Source of the DNA: Echinicola marina
GTDB lineage: Bacteria; Bacteroidota; Bacteroidia; Cytophagales; Cyclobacteriaceae
Assembly (NCBI RefSeq): GCF_020463795.1
Contig: NZ_CP080025.1
Span: 5,553,501-5,617,500, forward strand
Direction: 5' to 3'
DNA length: 64,000 nucleotides
In this document: one piece after another, positions 9,083 through 18,338 of the stretch
How positions within the stretch are numbered: position 1 is the first letter of the stretch
Layout of the letters: the number at the start of each line of letters is the position of its first letter
The notes under the pieces: model-generated
The model's database searches: none
Told to the model about the DNA's origin: nothing
The model's input: the letters and a program-made list of their open reading frames with translations, nothing else
Program-made: the position numbers and the translations under genes

Positions 9083-11431
9083 TTATTTTAGGTTATAATT
9101 TGGTGTTGCTCCCATGACCAATTCCAGTTCTCCTCCTGCTTGAATATCACTAAAATCAATAAATGGGTGCTTCAATTGTTTTCCGTTAAGTTGAATTTTC
9201 TGGATGTATTTGTTTTCGGGACTATTATTAGTGGCGGTCACCGTAAAAGTCTTGGCCTTCGCATAAGTAGGATCAAGCTGAAAGCTTATCTGATCAAACA
9301 CTGGACTGGTGATATCCACCCTGGTGTCTCCCGGACATACCTGATACAGTCCTGCAGAAGCCAAGACATACCAAGCAGACATTTGCCCGACGTCTTCATT
9401 CCCTACCAAGCCCTCCACACTGTTTTTATAACCACGCTCGCAAATCAATCTGGTCCATTTTTGGGTCAACCAAGGTGCCTCCACATAATTAAATAAAAAT
9501 GGCACATGGTGAACAGGTTCATTGGCATGGTTATAATATTCATTCCACATTAGGTTTTTAGGAGCTTTTTCGAAAAAATCAGTCAGGTCCTCCCTTACGG
9601 CTTCTTTTCCTCCCATTAACTTAATCATTCCTTTGATATCATGAGGTACAAACCAACCTTGCTGATAAGCATTACTTTCAATACTTCCGTACCATTCCAC
9701 CAATCGCCCTTCCTCAGGCCAAGCATCAAAACTACCGTCTTCCCTTCTTGGCCGGAACCAAGCAACCGAATCATCAAAAATGTTCTGATAACTTTTTGAC
9801 CTATCGAAGAAGGTTTTTGCTATACTTTTCTCTCCCATATCTGCTGCCATCATTGCCGTACACCACTCCGTGTAGGCATATTCTAAGGTATGGGAAATAC
9901 TTAAGCCTCCTGGCGTATAACCCTTTGCTCCATTTCCAAATTTCTCACCAGAATTGACCATGTACTGGAGGGCTTTTTCCGTATCAAAATCTCGAATTCC
10001 TTTACTGTAGGCATCTGCAATAACGGACACAGCTGGATTACCAATCATGCAGCCACTGTAAGCATTCAGCAGCTCCCAACGCTCCAAATATTTCTTGCCA
10101 CTTTGGTCAGCCATGGTCACCAATGAATTGATCATATCATTGACCAATACTGGGTTAATGATAGTCTGTAAAGGAAACTGACTGCGAAAAACATCCCATC
10201 CACTGAAAATGGTTCTCTTGGTAAAGTCACTGGAATGATGTGCCTGACCATCGGCCCCCATATACTTCCCATCAACATCTTCATACATCCGCGGGTCAAT
10301 CATGCTATGATACAGGGCTGTATAAAAAACCGTTTTCTGCTCATCAGTTCCTCCATGTATGGCCACCTTAGAAAGTGCTGAATTCCATAGTGCTTGGGCC
10401 TTCTCCTTTACCTTTTCAAAATCCCAGCCTTTGATCTCAGTTTCAAGGTTGTTTTTTGCCCCTTCCATACTCACAAAGGAGATCCCTGTTTTCACCAAGA
10501 TAGCTTCATCTTCCGTTGTTTCATATTCGGCAAAGAACCCCATATGTTTCCCTTGGGCTTCTTTCACCTTTCTTTTTACTACAGCTTCAGCTATTCGCTG
10601 CTGATAGCGCTCACTTTCTACCGCTTCTCTTTTCCTACTCCAGTCCGATGGGATATCCGCTTTCCAAACCCCATACTCCTTAAATGGCTTGCTGAATTGG
10701 GCATAGAAATACACGGTATAATCCGAACTCCCATCACCATTTCCCCAGCCACCTCCTTCTGGAGGACACTTCATCCATCCACGAATGGTTTGATCATTCA
10801 CTACCTCCAACTGCTGCAATGTAGAAGTGCCGCCCACTCTTCTGGCCAAATCAATCTGGATACGGGACTGCTTGTTTTCCGGGAAAATAAATTTCAACAT
10901 TCCACTATGCGGGGCCGCGGTCATTTCAGCCTTTATATTACTTTCAGTCAAATCAACCTTATAATATCCCGCCTCCGCATATTCACTAGACTTGTCATAG
11001 GTTGAACGATATCCATCTTGCGGCTGATCCATCGGACCTGCTACGGTCTGTAATTCACCGGTTGTGGGCATCACCAGGAAATTCCCCAGGTCACCATACC
11101 AGCCTACCCCGCTCATCTGGGTAAAGGCAAATCCCTCAATCGAGGTATGCTCATAACTGTAGCCTGAGCCATTATCCCCGCCAGTAATGGTGTTGGGACT
11201 TACTTGCACCAATCCATAAGGAGTAGCCGCACCGGGAAAAGTTTTTCCAAGTCCATGATAGACTCCAGCAGCATCAGTACTGGTACTGGCCCCAATAAAG
11301 GGATTCACATATTGTACTGGATTAAGTGCTTCAGTTTTTTGCGAACTCATTTGCGCAAATGTTGGTATGCTAAGCGCCAGCATGGCCAAGGCCAACAAAT
11401 TAATTCTCAAGGTCATTATAGGTTTATTCAA
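9083..11431 (-). CDS. GH92 family alpha-mannosidase (calcium-dependent, exo-acting)
   Basis: A 782-residue secreted protein (signal peptide ending PTFAQ) spanning both GH92 domains. The N-terminal sandwich begins with PFIGAS and LGKTFPGAATPYGLVQ and contains MSGVGWYGD. The (alpha/alpha)6 domain has SGWDVFRSQFPL near 410 and the diagnostic GNEDVGQMSAWYV near 676-688, which holds catalytic and calcium-site residues. GH92 enzymes remove terminal alpha-mannose from N-glycans or mannans. It is next to a GH38-like protein in the same operon, giving two predicted mannosidases in a cluster otherwise typical of pectin side chains. Linkage specificity cannot be read from sequence. Confidence 0.93.
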   Translation of the reverse strand: MNKPIMTLRINLLALAMLALSIPTFAQMSSQKTEALNPVQYVNPFIGASTSTDAAGVYHGLGKTFPGAATPYGLVQVSPNTITGGDNGSGYSYEHTSIEGFAFTQMSGVGWYGDLGNFLVMPTTGELQTVAGPMDQPQDGYRSTYDKSSEYAEAGYYKVDLTESNIKAEMTAAPHSGMLKFIFPENKQSRIQIDLARRVGGTSTLQQLEVVNDQTIRGWMKCPPEGGGWGNGDGSSDYTVYFYAQFSKPFKEYGVWKADIPSDWSRKREAVESERYQQRIAEAVVKRKVKEAQGKHMGFFAEYETTEDEAILVKTGISFVSMEGAKNNLETEIKGWDFEKVKEKAQALWNSALSKVAIHGGTDEQKTVFYTALYHSMIDPRMYEDVDGKYMGADGQAHHSSDFTKRTIFSGWDVFRSQFPLQTIINPVLVNDMINSLVTMADQSGKKYLERWELLNAYSGCMIGNPAVSVIADAYSKGIRDFDTEKALQYMVNSGEKFGNGAKGYTPGGLSISHTLEYAYTEWCTAMMAADMGEKSIAKTFFDRSKSYQNIFDDSVAWFRPRREDGSFDAWPEEGRLVEWYGSIESNAYQQGWFVPHDIKGMIKLMGGKEAVREDLTDFFEKAPKNLMWNEYYNHANEPVHHVPFLFNYVEAPWLTQKWTRLICERGYKNSVEGLVGNEDVGQMSAWYVLASAGLYQVCPGDTRVDITSPVFDQISFQLDPTYAKAKTFTVTATNNSPENKYIQKIQLNGKQLKHPFIDFSDIQAGGELELVMGATPNYNLK

Positions 11432-11437
11432 AGTAAA

Positions 11438-14014
11438 TTATTGATGGTATTCCTTTATTCTTAGCGTCCTCACCCCAAAACGAGGAATAGACAAATGAAT
11501 TTTATTTTGTGATTTTCCAGAGACCTCAAGTTCCTGGATAGCGTCGCCATTAAGTTCAATAAGTTCGGCACCGGCAAAGTCCCCATCCACCAAGATGGTT
11601 GATGCTTTCTCAGTTCCTTCGGCATTAAACAATCGCACCAGCAAATCCCTTCCTGCAAAATGTGCAGTGGTAATTTGCCAACCCTTATCTTCCAACTCCA
11701 ACAGGGATTGATGGGCCAAATCCCCAACTGATGAAGTTGATAATTGGGCTTTCAGAGGCTCATCCCATTGAACACTTTCCATCCAGATCCCTGCTTCATC
11801 CCATTTTTCTTGATGAGGTACCAAAGCGTATTTGACATGACTTGGCCCCTCGATTTTATAATTCATCCCCCACAATGCCCTTCCTGAGTATTGAATATTA
11901 AGTGCAAGAGGATGATCTTTGGCATGAGCATAACTGGTGGTATGATCAGAAAACAAGGCTACACCAAGGTTTTCATCTTCATCCATTACATCCACCCAGT
12001 TCAGGATAATATTATTTTTGATACTATCCCAACGGTTAAAAAAGGTAGATTCCAGGTCACTCATGGTCACATCAAATGGCGCATTTTTATATACCTGCTG
12101 CTGATCAAATCCCAATGGAAAGTGTACCAAAAGTTTATAGGCATCATTATAAAATGCCTTTTCTGGGTCTTCTGCTTTATAAACTTCCATTTGCGAATAA
12201 TGACCTATTCCTGGACTACCCTGCCAGTCTATGGTCAGCTCAAAATCAATTTTTCTTTCTCCCTGATAAAAACTCAACAATTGCTCAAATGGATGTTCAC
12301 CTATTTGCCCCTTGACAGAAACAGTGGTCATCAAAGGTCCATTTTCCAATATTTCCACTTTGGCAGGACTATCTGTACTGGATAGAAACTTACCCAAATC
12401 ATAAAAATGGCCTCTAATTTCATTGAAACCTCTATCTGCATGCTGATCAACCAACTCCTTGCCTTTTAGTTTCTTCGCCTTTAGGCTTTCTATTACTCCT
12501 CCTTTAGATGGATCAATGAGCACCTCGTAATAATCTGTATTGACCTGAACTTTACCATTTGGCATTATAAGGGCTTCGGATCCATTCCCCTTGGACATTT
12601 TGGCTTGTCCCAAGCGAAAACTGCTCAAGCCCAATGATCCAACCTTTGCCCTAAACAACAATTTTTTCTCTCCGTTTACAGAAGCCAATTGACTGGGGAT
12701 TTGCTTTCCTTCATTATCAATTACCACCCAGTTTCTATCCTGCAGTTTATCCGCATCCACTTTGATCAATTCTTCTCTTGCAGTCCCTTGGCCATTGAAG
12801 ACATTGATGAATAAGGAGGTTTCTATGTTTGCATCTTCCCTACCCAGTACATCATCTATAACTTCCTCACTGATATCATTGGTAATGCTGGTCCAATCCA
12901 CCACTTTATCAGCCCAGGTTTTGCTTCCTTCCACCCTGTTATATGGCACTATCCAACAATCATGGTGTTGGGCAAGCGTGAGGTTTCTCCATCCTTCGTC
13001 AAATTTTTCCACTGACCATGTCCCAGCAGAATAGGCTTTGGCATAAGCCGCCATTTTTTCTGCCAAGGTGATATTGTTCTCTGCAACACGGACATTTTGT
13101 GCCAATTGCTGCATCACTTGAGCCCCCCAAACCAAGCTAACCAAAACATCTTCTTGACTAAAGTCCCAAACCTCTTCAGCTTCGGATATCACAATGTTTT
13201 CAAAGTAATCGGTCCAAGTCACATAATGTGATGGCCTGTATAAGGGCTGATCTGCCCCCAGCCAAGGCCCACCCTTCCAAGCAGCGTCCTGCAAGCACAT
13301 CCCTACTGGATGCTTTATTCCCTGCTCAAAAGCTGCTTCAATATAGGATTGTCCATTTCCCCATGCCTTTGTCTGCCAAGTAGAATTTGAAGCCAAGGCC
13401 TCGCTCTCATATCTAGGCACGGTTTTGATCAGCGTACCATCAGGTCCTTTCCAATTGACCAGTTCTCCTCCATATGCACGGGTATACCCACCCCAGCAGG
13501 TATTAGGGTTTTTCAATACCGCATATTTAAAGCCGAAAGACTTTAGAATCTGCGGTAAGGCACTTGTAAAACAAGGTTCTTCGGACGAATAAGTGGTATA
13601 GGAAAACTGAGGAAAATGTTCCCTCATATGACGGATACCAAGATCGAATTGTCTGATAATGGATTCCCCAGAAATGTTAAAAAGATAAGCCTGCCCATAA
13701 GACGGGTTGACAATATCTATTCTCTCGGCAAATCCTGGCTGAATCATGGCTTTTTGGAAGTTCTGATAAGCTATAGGATCGTAAACTTTTACGGAATCCC
13801 AAGTTTCTGGTTCAATTTCAAGGTTGATCTTCCATTCAGGGTGCATGGAAAGTTGATCTAGCATAAATTGGGTTTGCCAACGAGGATAATGACCATAGAT
13901 ACCTCCATGGTAACCGTCTACAAAATAGGCATCTTGAGCCAGAGCACTCAACAAACTCAAAATAAATACAGCAAAAAAACTAAATACCGCATTACGGATT
14001 CTACTTGGTCTCAT
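11438..14014 (-). CDS. GH38-like alpha-mannosidase with altered active-site motifs
   Basis: An 858-residue secreted protein (signal peptide ending SALAQ), first gene of the operon running down to 3.7 kb. The N-terminal part has the (beta/alpha)7 pattern of GH38/GH57-type polysaccharide hydrolases (FVDGYHGGIYGHYP near 31-44; LPQILKSFGFKYAVLKNP near 153-170). The rest matches the long beta-rich GH38 C-terminal region. The textbook GH38 motifs are not seen: the HxDxGW zinc motif is replaced by YHGGIYGH, and the nucleophile motif IDPFGHS appears as SSEEPCFTS around 143-151, placing Glu146 where Asp is expected. It may be a divergent subfamily with a different specificity, or not a mannosidase. 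The family call rests on overall architecture. Confidence 0.75.
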   Translation of the reverse strand: MRPSRIRNAVFSFFAVFILSLLSALAQDAYFVDGYHGGIYGHYPRWQTQFMLDQLSMHPEWKINLEIEPETWDSVKVYDPIAYQNFQKAMIQPGFAERIDIVNPSYGQAYLFNISGESIIRQFDLGIRHMREHFPQFSYTTYSSEEPCFTSALPQILKSFGFKYAVLKNPNTCWGGYTRAYGGELVNWKGPDGTLIKTVPRYESEALASNSTWQTKAWGNGQSYIEAAFEQGIKHPVGMCLQDAAWKGGPWLGADQPLYRPSHYVTWTDYFENIVISEAEEVWDFSQEDVLVSLVWGAQVMQQLAQNVRVAENNITLAEKMAAYAKAYSAGTWSVEKFDEGWRNLTLAQHHDCWIVPYNRVEGSKTWADKVVDWTSITNDISEEVIDDVLGREDANIETSLFINVFNGQGTAREELIKVDADKLQDRNWVVIDNEGKQIPSQLASVNGEKKLLFRAKVGSLGLSSFRLGQAKMSKGNGSEALIMPNGKVQVNTDYYEVLIDPSKGGVIESLKAKKLKGKELVDQHADRGFNEIRGHFYDLGKFLSSTDSPAKVEILENGPLMTTVSVKGQIGEHPFEQLLSFYQGERKIDFELTIDWQGSPGIGHYSQMEVYKAEDPEKAFYNDAYKLLVHFPLGFDQQQVYKNAPFDVTMSDLESTFFNRWDSIKNNIILNWVDVMDEDENLGVALFSDHTTSYAHAKDHPLALNIQYSGRALWGMNYKIEGPSHVKYALVPHQEKWDEAGIWMESVQWDEPLKAQLSTSSVGDLAHQSLLELEDKGWQITTAHFAGRDLLVRLFNAEGTEKASTILVDGDFAGAELIELNGDAIQELEVSGKSQNKIHLSIPRFGVRTLRIKEYHQ

Positions 14015-14461
14015 TGGGTTAATTATTAATTTTATTGATCCTGTACATTTGGCTTTATATCCAATGCCAAGGAATAATATTTACAATAATCAGTTTATAA
14101 AAAAGGCCTGAAAAGTACTAAGCCGGTCTTTTAGAATGTAAACCCATCGTTTTAAAGCTATTTCTGAACACCAACCGACTACCAGTATTTCACACCTTTT
14201 TTCCTGATATTATTGGCAAAGTAATAAAATAAAACACAAGTTGCTAAATCGATTAACTATTTTTTACCAAAACACTCAGCCCCTGTAAACACTTAAAAAC
14301 CAAGTCTGAGCTACCAGTTTGGATTTCAGTAAAATCAAAAACCATCTCTGTCGCTCAGAAACCTAACTTTAACAAAGTTTATAAAAAACTTTCCTTTAAT
14401 CCATGCCTCAACAATACTCTATAATCACATAATTATAGTTTTCTAGGTGAAAAATTATTTA

Positions 14462-14491
14462 ATCGTTTTAGCAAAAATTAGTTAAAACGAT
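14462..14491. promoter_or_regulatory. Inverted-repeat operator candidate (ATCGTTTTAGC / GTTAAAACGAT)
   Basis: Two 11-base arms, complementary except at one position, flank an 8-base spacer. It lies upstream of the GH38-GH92-SGNH-GH78-esterase operon and shares its core with elements upstream of susD. Binding by a dimeric repressor or activator is inferred from symmetry and recurrence; the protein is unknown. Confidence 0.5.
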
Positions 14492-14579
14492 CAATCCATT
14501 TCACTTTCATACTTCAGATCAACACCACCATCTCCACTTCCCCCTCTCAGTAGCCCCAAAAGGCAAATAAAATGCAAAA

Positions 14580-14599
14580 GGGCCAGAAAAACCTGGCCC
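14580..14599 (-). terminator. Weak intrinsic terminator after GH127
   Basis: The stem GGGCCAG / CTGGCCC with a 6-base loop lies about 50 bases after the GH127 stop. On the minus strand it is followed by only four T residues, so it may terminate inefficiently. Confidence 0.5.
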
Positions 14600-14650
14600 C
14601 AATCTTTATAAATAATCCTAAACTTAGATACTTTTTAATTTCAATTCTTC

Positions 14651-16789
14651 TTATTCCATACTATTCGCCTCATCTATGGGCATCCAAATTTTGTATGCTT
14701 CACCAGGATTTGAATTCCCCATGGCATAGTAGGGCACTGCTTTATATACTCCACTTTCTCCTTTGGACAGTCCCTCTCCTGTAATTACATTCACCCCTCC
14801 TAGCTCTTCTCTTTCAAAAGAAATATTCAAAGGTTTATCCAAAGAAATTTCAAGGTCATCCAAATCTTTATTATCACTTTCCTCAAAACCGAAAATGACA
14901 GGCCCGGAAGCCAAGGCTGCCATTCCCCTCAATTCTTTAATATTACTATTGGGCAATACCCACCTTGGCTCCAAAGGCAGTTTTAAAGATATCTCATCAC
15001 CTTTATTCCATTTCCTGTCCAAAGCAATATAACCTTTTTCTGGTACCGCATTGATTGTCTCCCCATTTACTGACAATTCATATTCTCCTTCGAATGCAGA
15101 ATGGTAAAGGCCATAAGGATTTTCTATCCCTTGTGCCCAACCTGGAATTCTCACCAATATGGAGAACTTATCCTTTTTATCAGTATTCACACTTATACTT
15201 ATATCCCCATCCCAAGGATATCCGGTCCTATGATTCAAAGAAACCTTTTCCCCGTCATTTAGCTGAATATCAGAACTACTCTGCACAAACAAGTTGACAA
15301 ATATCCTGTCCTTTTCTACTGAATAAATAAAGTCCGGCAAAGCGGAAACCATCTTTAAAAACATAGGTGGGCAACATGGGCAATCATGCCAGTCCCAGCG
15401 GTGATGGTGATCAGAGACCAACGGATTCTCATAAGTATACCTTGTTCCCTTTAATGAAATCCCTGAGAGAATATTATTATACAATACCCTTTCAAGTTCA
15501 TCCATGTACTTCCCATCCCTTTCCAGTTCACTCATCTTTTCACTGAAAAAACCAGCTCCTACGGCTGCACATGTTTCCAGATAGGCATCGTTGGGCAAAT
15601 AATAATCCGGCCCAAACTTCTCGTCAAAGGCAATGGTACCTACCCCGCCATTGACAGACATTCTTTTTCCCACCATATTATCCCACAAATTATTGGCCGT
15701 GGTGATATAATTATCTTCATTATTTTCCACTGCCATGGCAGCAATTCCCGTCGAAAGGAGTGTAGCCCTTACAGCATGTCCTTCAATGGTTTTTTGGTCA
15801 AATACGGAAATGGAATCCTGAGCATAATCTCCGAAAGATGGTCTGCTATGCTTGCCATACTTTTCAGGGTCTTCATATTTGTTTTCTCTGATCCAGCTAT
15901 CAGATCTCGGGCCTCCCCATTCATCCCATTTGGGCAAGCCTACATGCTGCCCCCTGCCTTCTATCCAAAACTCCAACAAGTCATAATATTCCTTCTCATC
16001 TACAAGAGCACCAATCTTTTCCTTCAACCCTGGATGATTTTTAAACAACAGGTACATGTCCAATAACGCTTCTTCTGGACCGGCATGCGCAGGAATGATA
16101 TTCAACTTGGGTTTAGGCCCCATTGTCTCATACATATGGTTGGTCATTTTCACGGCCACTTCCAGCAATTTGGTCTTACCGGTGCCCTTATAATAATGTA
16201 CTCCAGCCTCTATCAACATCCCTGCATTATACACATCGTGCTGCCATCTTAAAAAACCTCCATTCCTTCCCCATTTGCGATCTGGCTCCACCAACTGTGT
16301 ATAAGTATTGATAAATCCTGTTGTATCTGATGCTTGGGCAGCCGCAATCCTATCAATATAGGCATCTACCCTACTTTCCAAGTCAGGATCAGGTGAATGG
16401 TATAAAAAATCTCCTGCAGCCCGAATGGTCTCATACACCAAACCATCATACCAAGGCGGGCCGTGGTGTTCACCTGTACCACGCTTTCCCTCAGCCACCA
16501 TGTCAAAATTTTTGAAGGCATCCCTTCTTTGTTGGGTTCTGTCATATTCATCCCCCAATCGCCATTCAAGTTGATAATCGCCCTCAAACTTGTCGAAAAC
16601 ATCATTAATAGTCACCGATCGCCAAGTCTCCAGTTTTGGTCCCCAAAAACCTTGGTCGACCTTGACCTCCACAATATTGGAGTTCGCAGCAGATACTGAC
16701 AGATCCTCCTTTTGCGCATTTGTACTACAGGCCATCAATGCCGCCATGGCAATAATAAGAGGGCTGTTTTTCATTAAAATCTGATTCAT
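14651..16789 (-). CDS. GH127 beta-L-arabinofuranosidase (zinc-thiolate type)
   Basis: A 712-residue predicted lipoprotein or secreted enzyme (hydrophobic signal ending ALMAC, Cys21). The GH127 catalytic set is visible: Glu405 and Cys407 in YLETCAAVGAGFF, and Cys472-Cys473 in DCPCCPPM. In characterised GH127 enzymes the Glu and three Cys hold a zinc ion and one Cys is the nucleophile. The (alpha/alpha)6 barrel is followed by beta-sandwich domains. The family hydrolyses beta-L-arabinofuranosides; the related GH146 cannot be fully excluded. It is transcribed alone: its promoter (TATATTTG at 16836-16843, minus strand) is overlapped by a sequence identical over 17 bases to one in front of the adjacent GntR-type gene, so that regulator very probably controls it. 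Confidence 0.9.
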   Translation of the reverse strand: MNQILMKNSPLIIAMAALMACSTNAQKEDLSVSAANSNIVEVKVDQGFWGPKLETWRSVTINDVFDKFEGDYQLEWRLGDEYDRTQQRRDAFKNFDMVAEGKRGTGEHHGPPWYDGLVYETIRAAGDFLYHSPDPDLESRVDAYIDRIAAAQASDTTGFINTYTQLVEPDRKWGRNGGFLRWQHDVYNAGMLIEAGVHYYKGTGKTKLLEVAVKMTNHMYETMGPKPKLNIIPAHAGPEEALLDMYLLFKNHPGLKEKIGALVDEKEYYDLLEFWIEGRGQHVGLPKWDEWGGPRSDSWIRENKYEDPEKYGKHSRPSFGDYAQDSISVFDQKTIEGHAVRATLLSTGIAAMAVENNEDNYITTANNLWDNMVGKRMSVNGGVGTIAFDEKFGPDYYLPNDAYLETCAAVGAGFFSEKMSELERDGKYMDELERVLYNNILSGISLKGTRYTYENPLVSDHHHRWDWHDCPCCPPMFLKMVSALPDFIYSVEKDRIFVNLFVQSSSDIQLNDGEKVSLNHRTGYPWDGDISISVNTDKKDKFSILVRIPGWAQGIENPYGLYHSAFEGEYELSVNGETINAVPEKGYIALDRKWNKGDEISLKLPLEPRWVLPNSNIKELRGMAALASGPVIFGFEESDNKDLDDLEISLDKPLNISFEREELGGVNVITGEGLSKGESGVYKAVPYYAMGNSNPGEAYKIWMPIDEANSME

Positions 16790-16835
16790 ATTTTGAGTTA
16801 TTGTATTGAAAGCTACATTTCCAATATTGTATGGT

Positions 16836-16875
16836 CAAATATAATAAAAATTTATACTGGTACGAACTGGTATGA
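16836..16875 (-). promoter_or_regulatory. GH127 promoter with overlapping GntR-type operator
   Basis: Read on the minus strand, 16836-16843 is TATATTTG, a full match to the Bacteroidota -7 element TAnnTTTG. From 16856 to 16875 lies a tandem pair of 10-mers, ACTGGTACGA and ACTGGTATGA, placed where the -33 element should be. The 17-mer GGTACGAACTGGTATGA (16859-16875) occurs again, inverted, at 18071-18087 upstream of the GntR-type gene. Both sites also share the 14-mer CAAATATAATAAAA covering the -7 element. A repressor bound here would block RNA polymerase; that is inference. Confidence 0.75.
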
Positions 16876-17039
16876 AACTTATATTTAATTATTGAATTAA
16901 ACATAACTTACACTGACCTAAATAGATCAAAAAACTAAACAGATGACTGTTACACAAACTGTAGACCATCAACATTTCAGCTCATCAAAATCGGCAATAA
17001 TAAGCCTAAAAGCACCAATTCCATCTACACTTGCAAAAT

Positions 17040-18014
17040 TCAGATCGACTTTCGGAGAGTCAGTTTCCAGGGATTTTCAATCGTTTCGATACCATTCTGG
17101 TATATTAGACGAGCCATGGTATCGCCCATTTTTCTAAAATCAGTGGATAAAGTAGTAATCCCCCCCCTTAGTATTTCCTTAAGCGGTGTATCATTATATG
17201 AGATTATACCAAACTCACTCCCTAATTTAATTTTTTGCAGTTCTGACTGCTTTATGAGTTTCACCATATCACGGTCATCCACTAAAACATAAAGGTCCCC
17301 CACTTTAATTTTTTCATCCGCTATCCGGTTCAAATACTGATGCTCCAGTCCAAACTGCAAACAGAACCTTTGCAGTCCATCATATCTTTCCAGAGGCTCT
17401 TTTTCATGACTTTGGACCATGAGGATGCGCTTATACTTTAGAATATGCTCCAAACCAGAACTCAAAGCTTCATAAGTATCCTTTTCAAAGTTTTGGGCAA
17501 CAGAAGGGTACTTACCTTGAAGTTTGGATTCAAAATGATCCAATAAATAGACTTTATCGGCTATTGGCGAAAGGAGCTGTTCAATCCCCTTAAACTTTCC
17601 TGTCATGATCACATAGGTAGTATATTTACCTATCGCATCAGTTAGTAGTGTTTCAAAGACCTTTCTATTATAATTATGAAAATAAAGATCCACCGTATCT
17701 CCTTTTTTTATGGATCCCATAAATGCATTGTACAAGTCCTCTTTGAACTCATTGAATTCATTGAACAATAAAAAGATATGTTTCCTGGTTTCGACCTTTG
17801 TACTGGCCACAAAATACCCTGTTCCCGGTTTCGAATCAATGATTCCCCTAGCTTTCAGGTCACTCAAACCTGCAAAAACTGTATCTCTGGATGAAGCATA
17901 TTTTTTCCGGAATTCGTTGATAGAAGGGATCCAATCCCCTAACTTAAACTCCCCCCTATTGATCCCATCAATGACATGATTCACTATTTTTTTGTATTTA
18001 GCTTCTTTCTTCAT
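17040..18014 (-). CDS. GntR-family transcriptional regulator with LacI-type sugar-binding domain
   Basis: A 324-residue cytoplasmic regulator. Residues 5-70 form a GntR winged helix (GDWIPSINEFRKKYASSRDTVFAGL, then ARGIIDSKPGTGYFV). The remainder looks like a periplasmic-binding-protein/LacI-type effector domain, as in AraR-like regulators of Bacteroidota sugar pathways (HIFLLFNEF near 75; FGIISYNDTPLKEILRGGITTLSTDF near 275-300). A Shine-Dalgarno-like AGGAAG precedes the ATG. Its own promoter and that of GH127 carry the same 17-bp sequence, so autoregulation plus control of the arabinofuranosidase gene is likely, with L-arabinose or an arabino-oligosaccharide as plausible effector. It is the best-supported regulator-target pair in the window. 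Confidence 0.88.
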   Translation of the reverse strand: MKKEAKYKKIVNHVIDGINRGEFKLGDWIPSINEFRKKYASSRDTVFAGLSDLKARGIIDSKPGTGYFVASTKVETRKHIFLLFNEFNEFKEDLYNAFMGSIKKGDTVDLYFHNYNRKVFETLLTDAIGKYTTYVIMTGKFKGIEQLLSPIADKVYLLDHFESKLQGKYPSVAQNFEKDTYEALSSGLEHILKYKRILMVQSHEKEPLERYDGLQRFCLQFGLEHQYLNRIADEKIKVGDLYVLVDDRDMVKLIKQSELQKIKLGSEFGIISYNDTPLKEILRGGITTLSTDFRKMGDTMARLIYQNGIETIENPWKLTLRKSI

Positions 18015-18055
18015 TCTTCTTCCTAAAATTGACCTATAACGTTCTCCTCAGCTAA

Positions 18056-18090
18056 CAAATATAATAAAAGTCATACCAGTTCGTACCTAT
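18056..18090 (-). promoter_or_regulatory. gntR-type gene promoter with autoregulatory operator
   Basis: The minus strand reads TATATTTG at 18056-18063, a full -7 element. The sequence TCATACCAGTTCGTACC at 18071-18087 is the exact reverse complement of 17 bases in front of GH127. It lies in the -33 region, as at GH127 but in opposite orientation. Confidence 0.72.
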
Positions 18091-18173
18091 TCAGTTTCTA
18101 ATTCAATTAATGATAGAGGCTTATTTCCTCAGCAGAAGAATGCATATACCCCGTGGTCTAAAAACCAAACAAA

Positions 18174-18205
18174 AAAATCCGAGAAACCATCATTCCCCGG
18201 ATTTT
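18174..18205 (-). terminator. Intrinsic terminator after GH29
   Basis: The arms AAAATCCG and CGGATTTT extend inward with further pairs (GGAA/TTTC) around a six-base loop. On the minus strand a run of seven T residues follows. It lies about 130 bases after the fucosidase stop and separates that transcript from gntR. Confidence 0.8.
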
Positions 18206-18338
18206 ATAACTAACTAAATTTAAGCATCTATTTTTAGGAGAGACACTTTCAATCAAATAACCAAGTGCCCCTAATAACAACCAAAGTAAAACAGAGGCTA
18301 GACAAGCATTAAGCGCCATTTTTATTTCTTTGCCAACA

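Larger units (their letters stand above)
14015..14650. promoter_or_regulatory. Promoter/operator region of the GH38 operon
   Basis: A 636-base AT-rich gap between GH127 (whose 3' end faces it) and the GH38-led operon that starts at 14014. It contains a dyad with arms ATCGTTTTAGC (14462-14472) and GTTAAAACGAT (14481-14491), matching at 10 of 11 positions with an 8-base spacer, and a further half-site ATCGTTTTA at 14146-14154. The same CGTTTTAGC core occurs twice upstream of susD. This looks like the binding site of a dimeric regulator, possibly of LacI type, not encoded in the window. No fully matching Bacteroidota promoter was found here, so the start of transcription is not placed. Confidence 0.5.

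Noticed and set aside
10394..11005. A 203-codon open frame on the plus strand
   Set aside because: Antisense to GH92, with no signal peptide or family resemblance. A by-product of codon use in the real gene.
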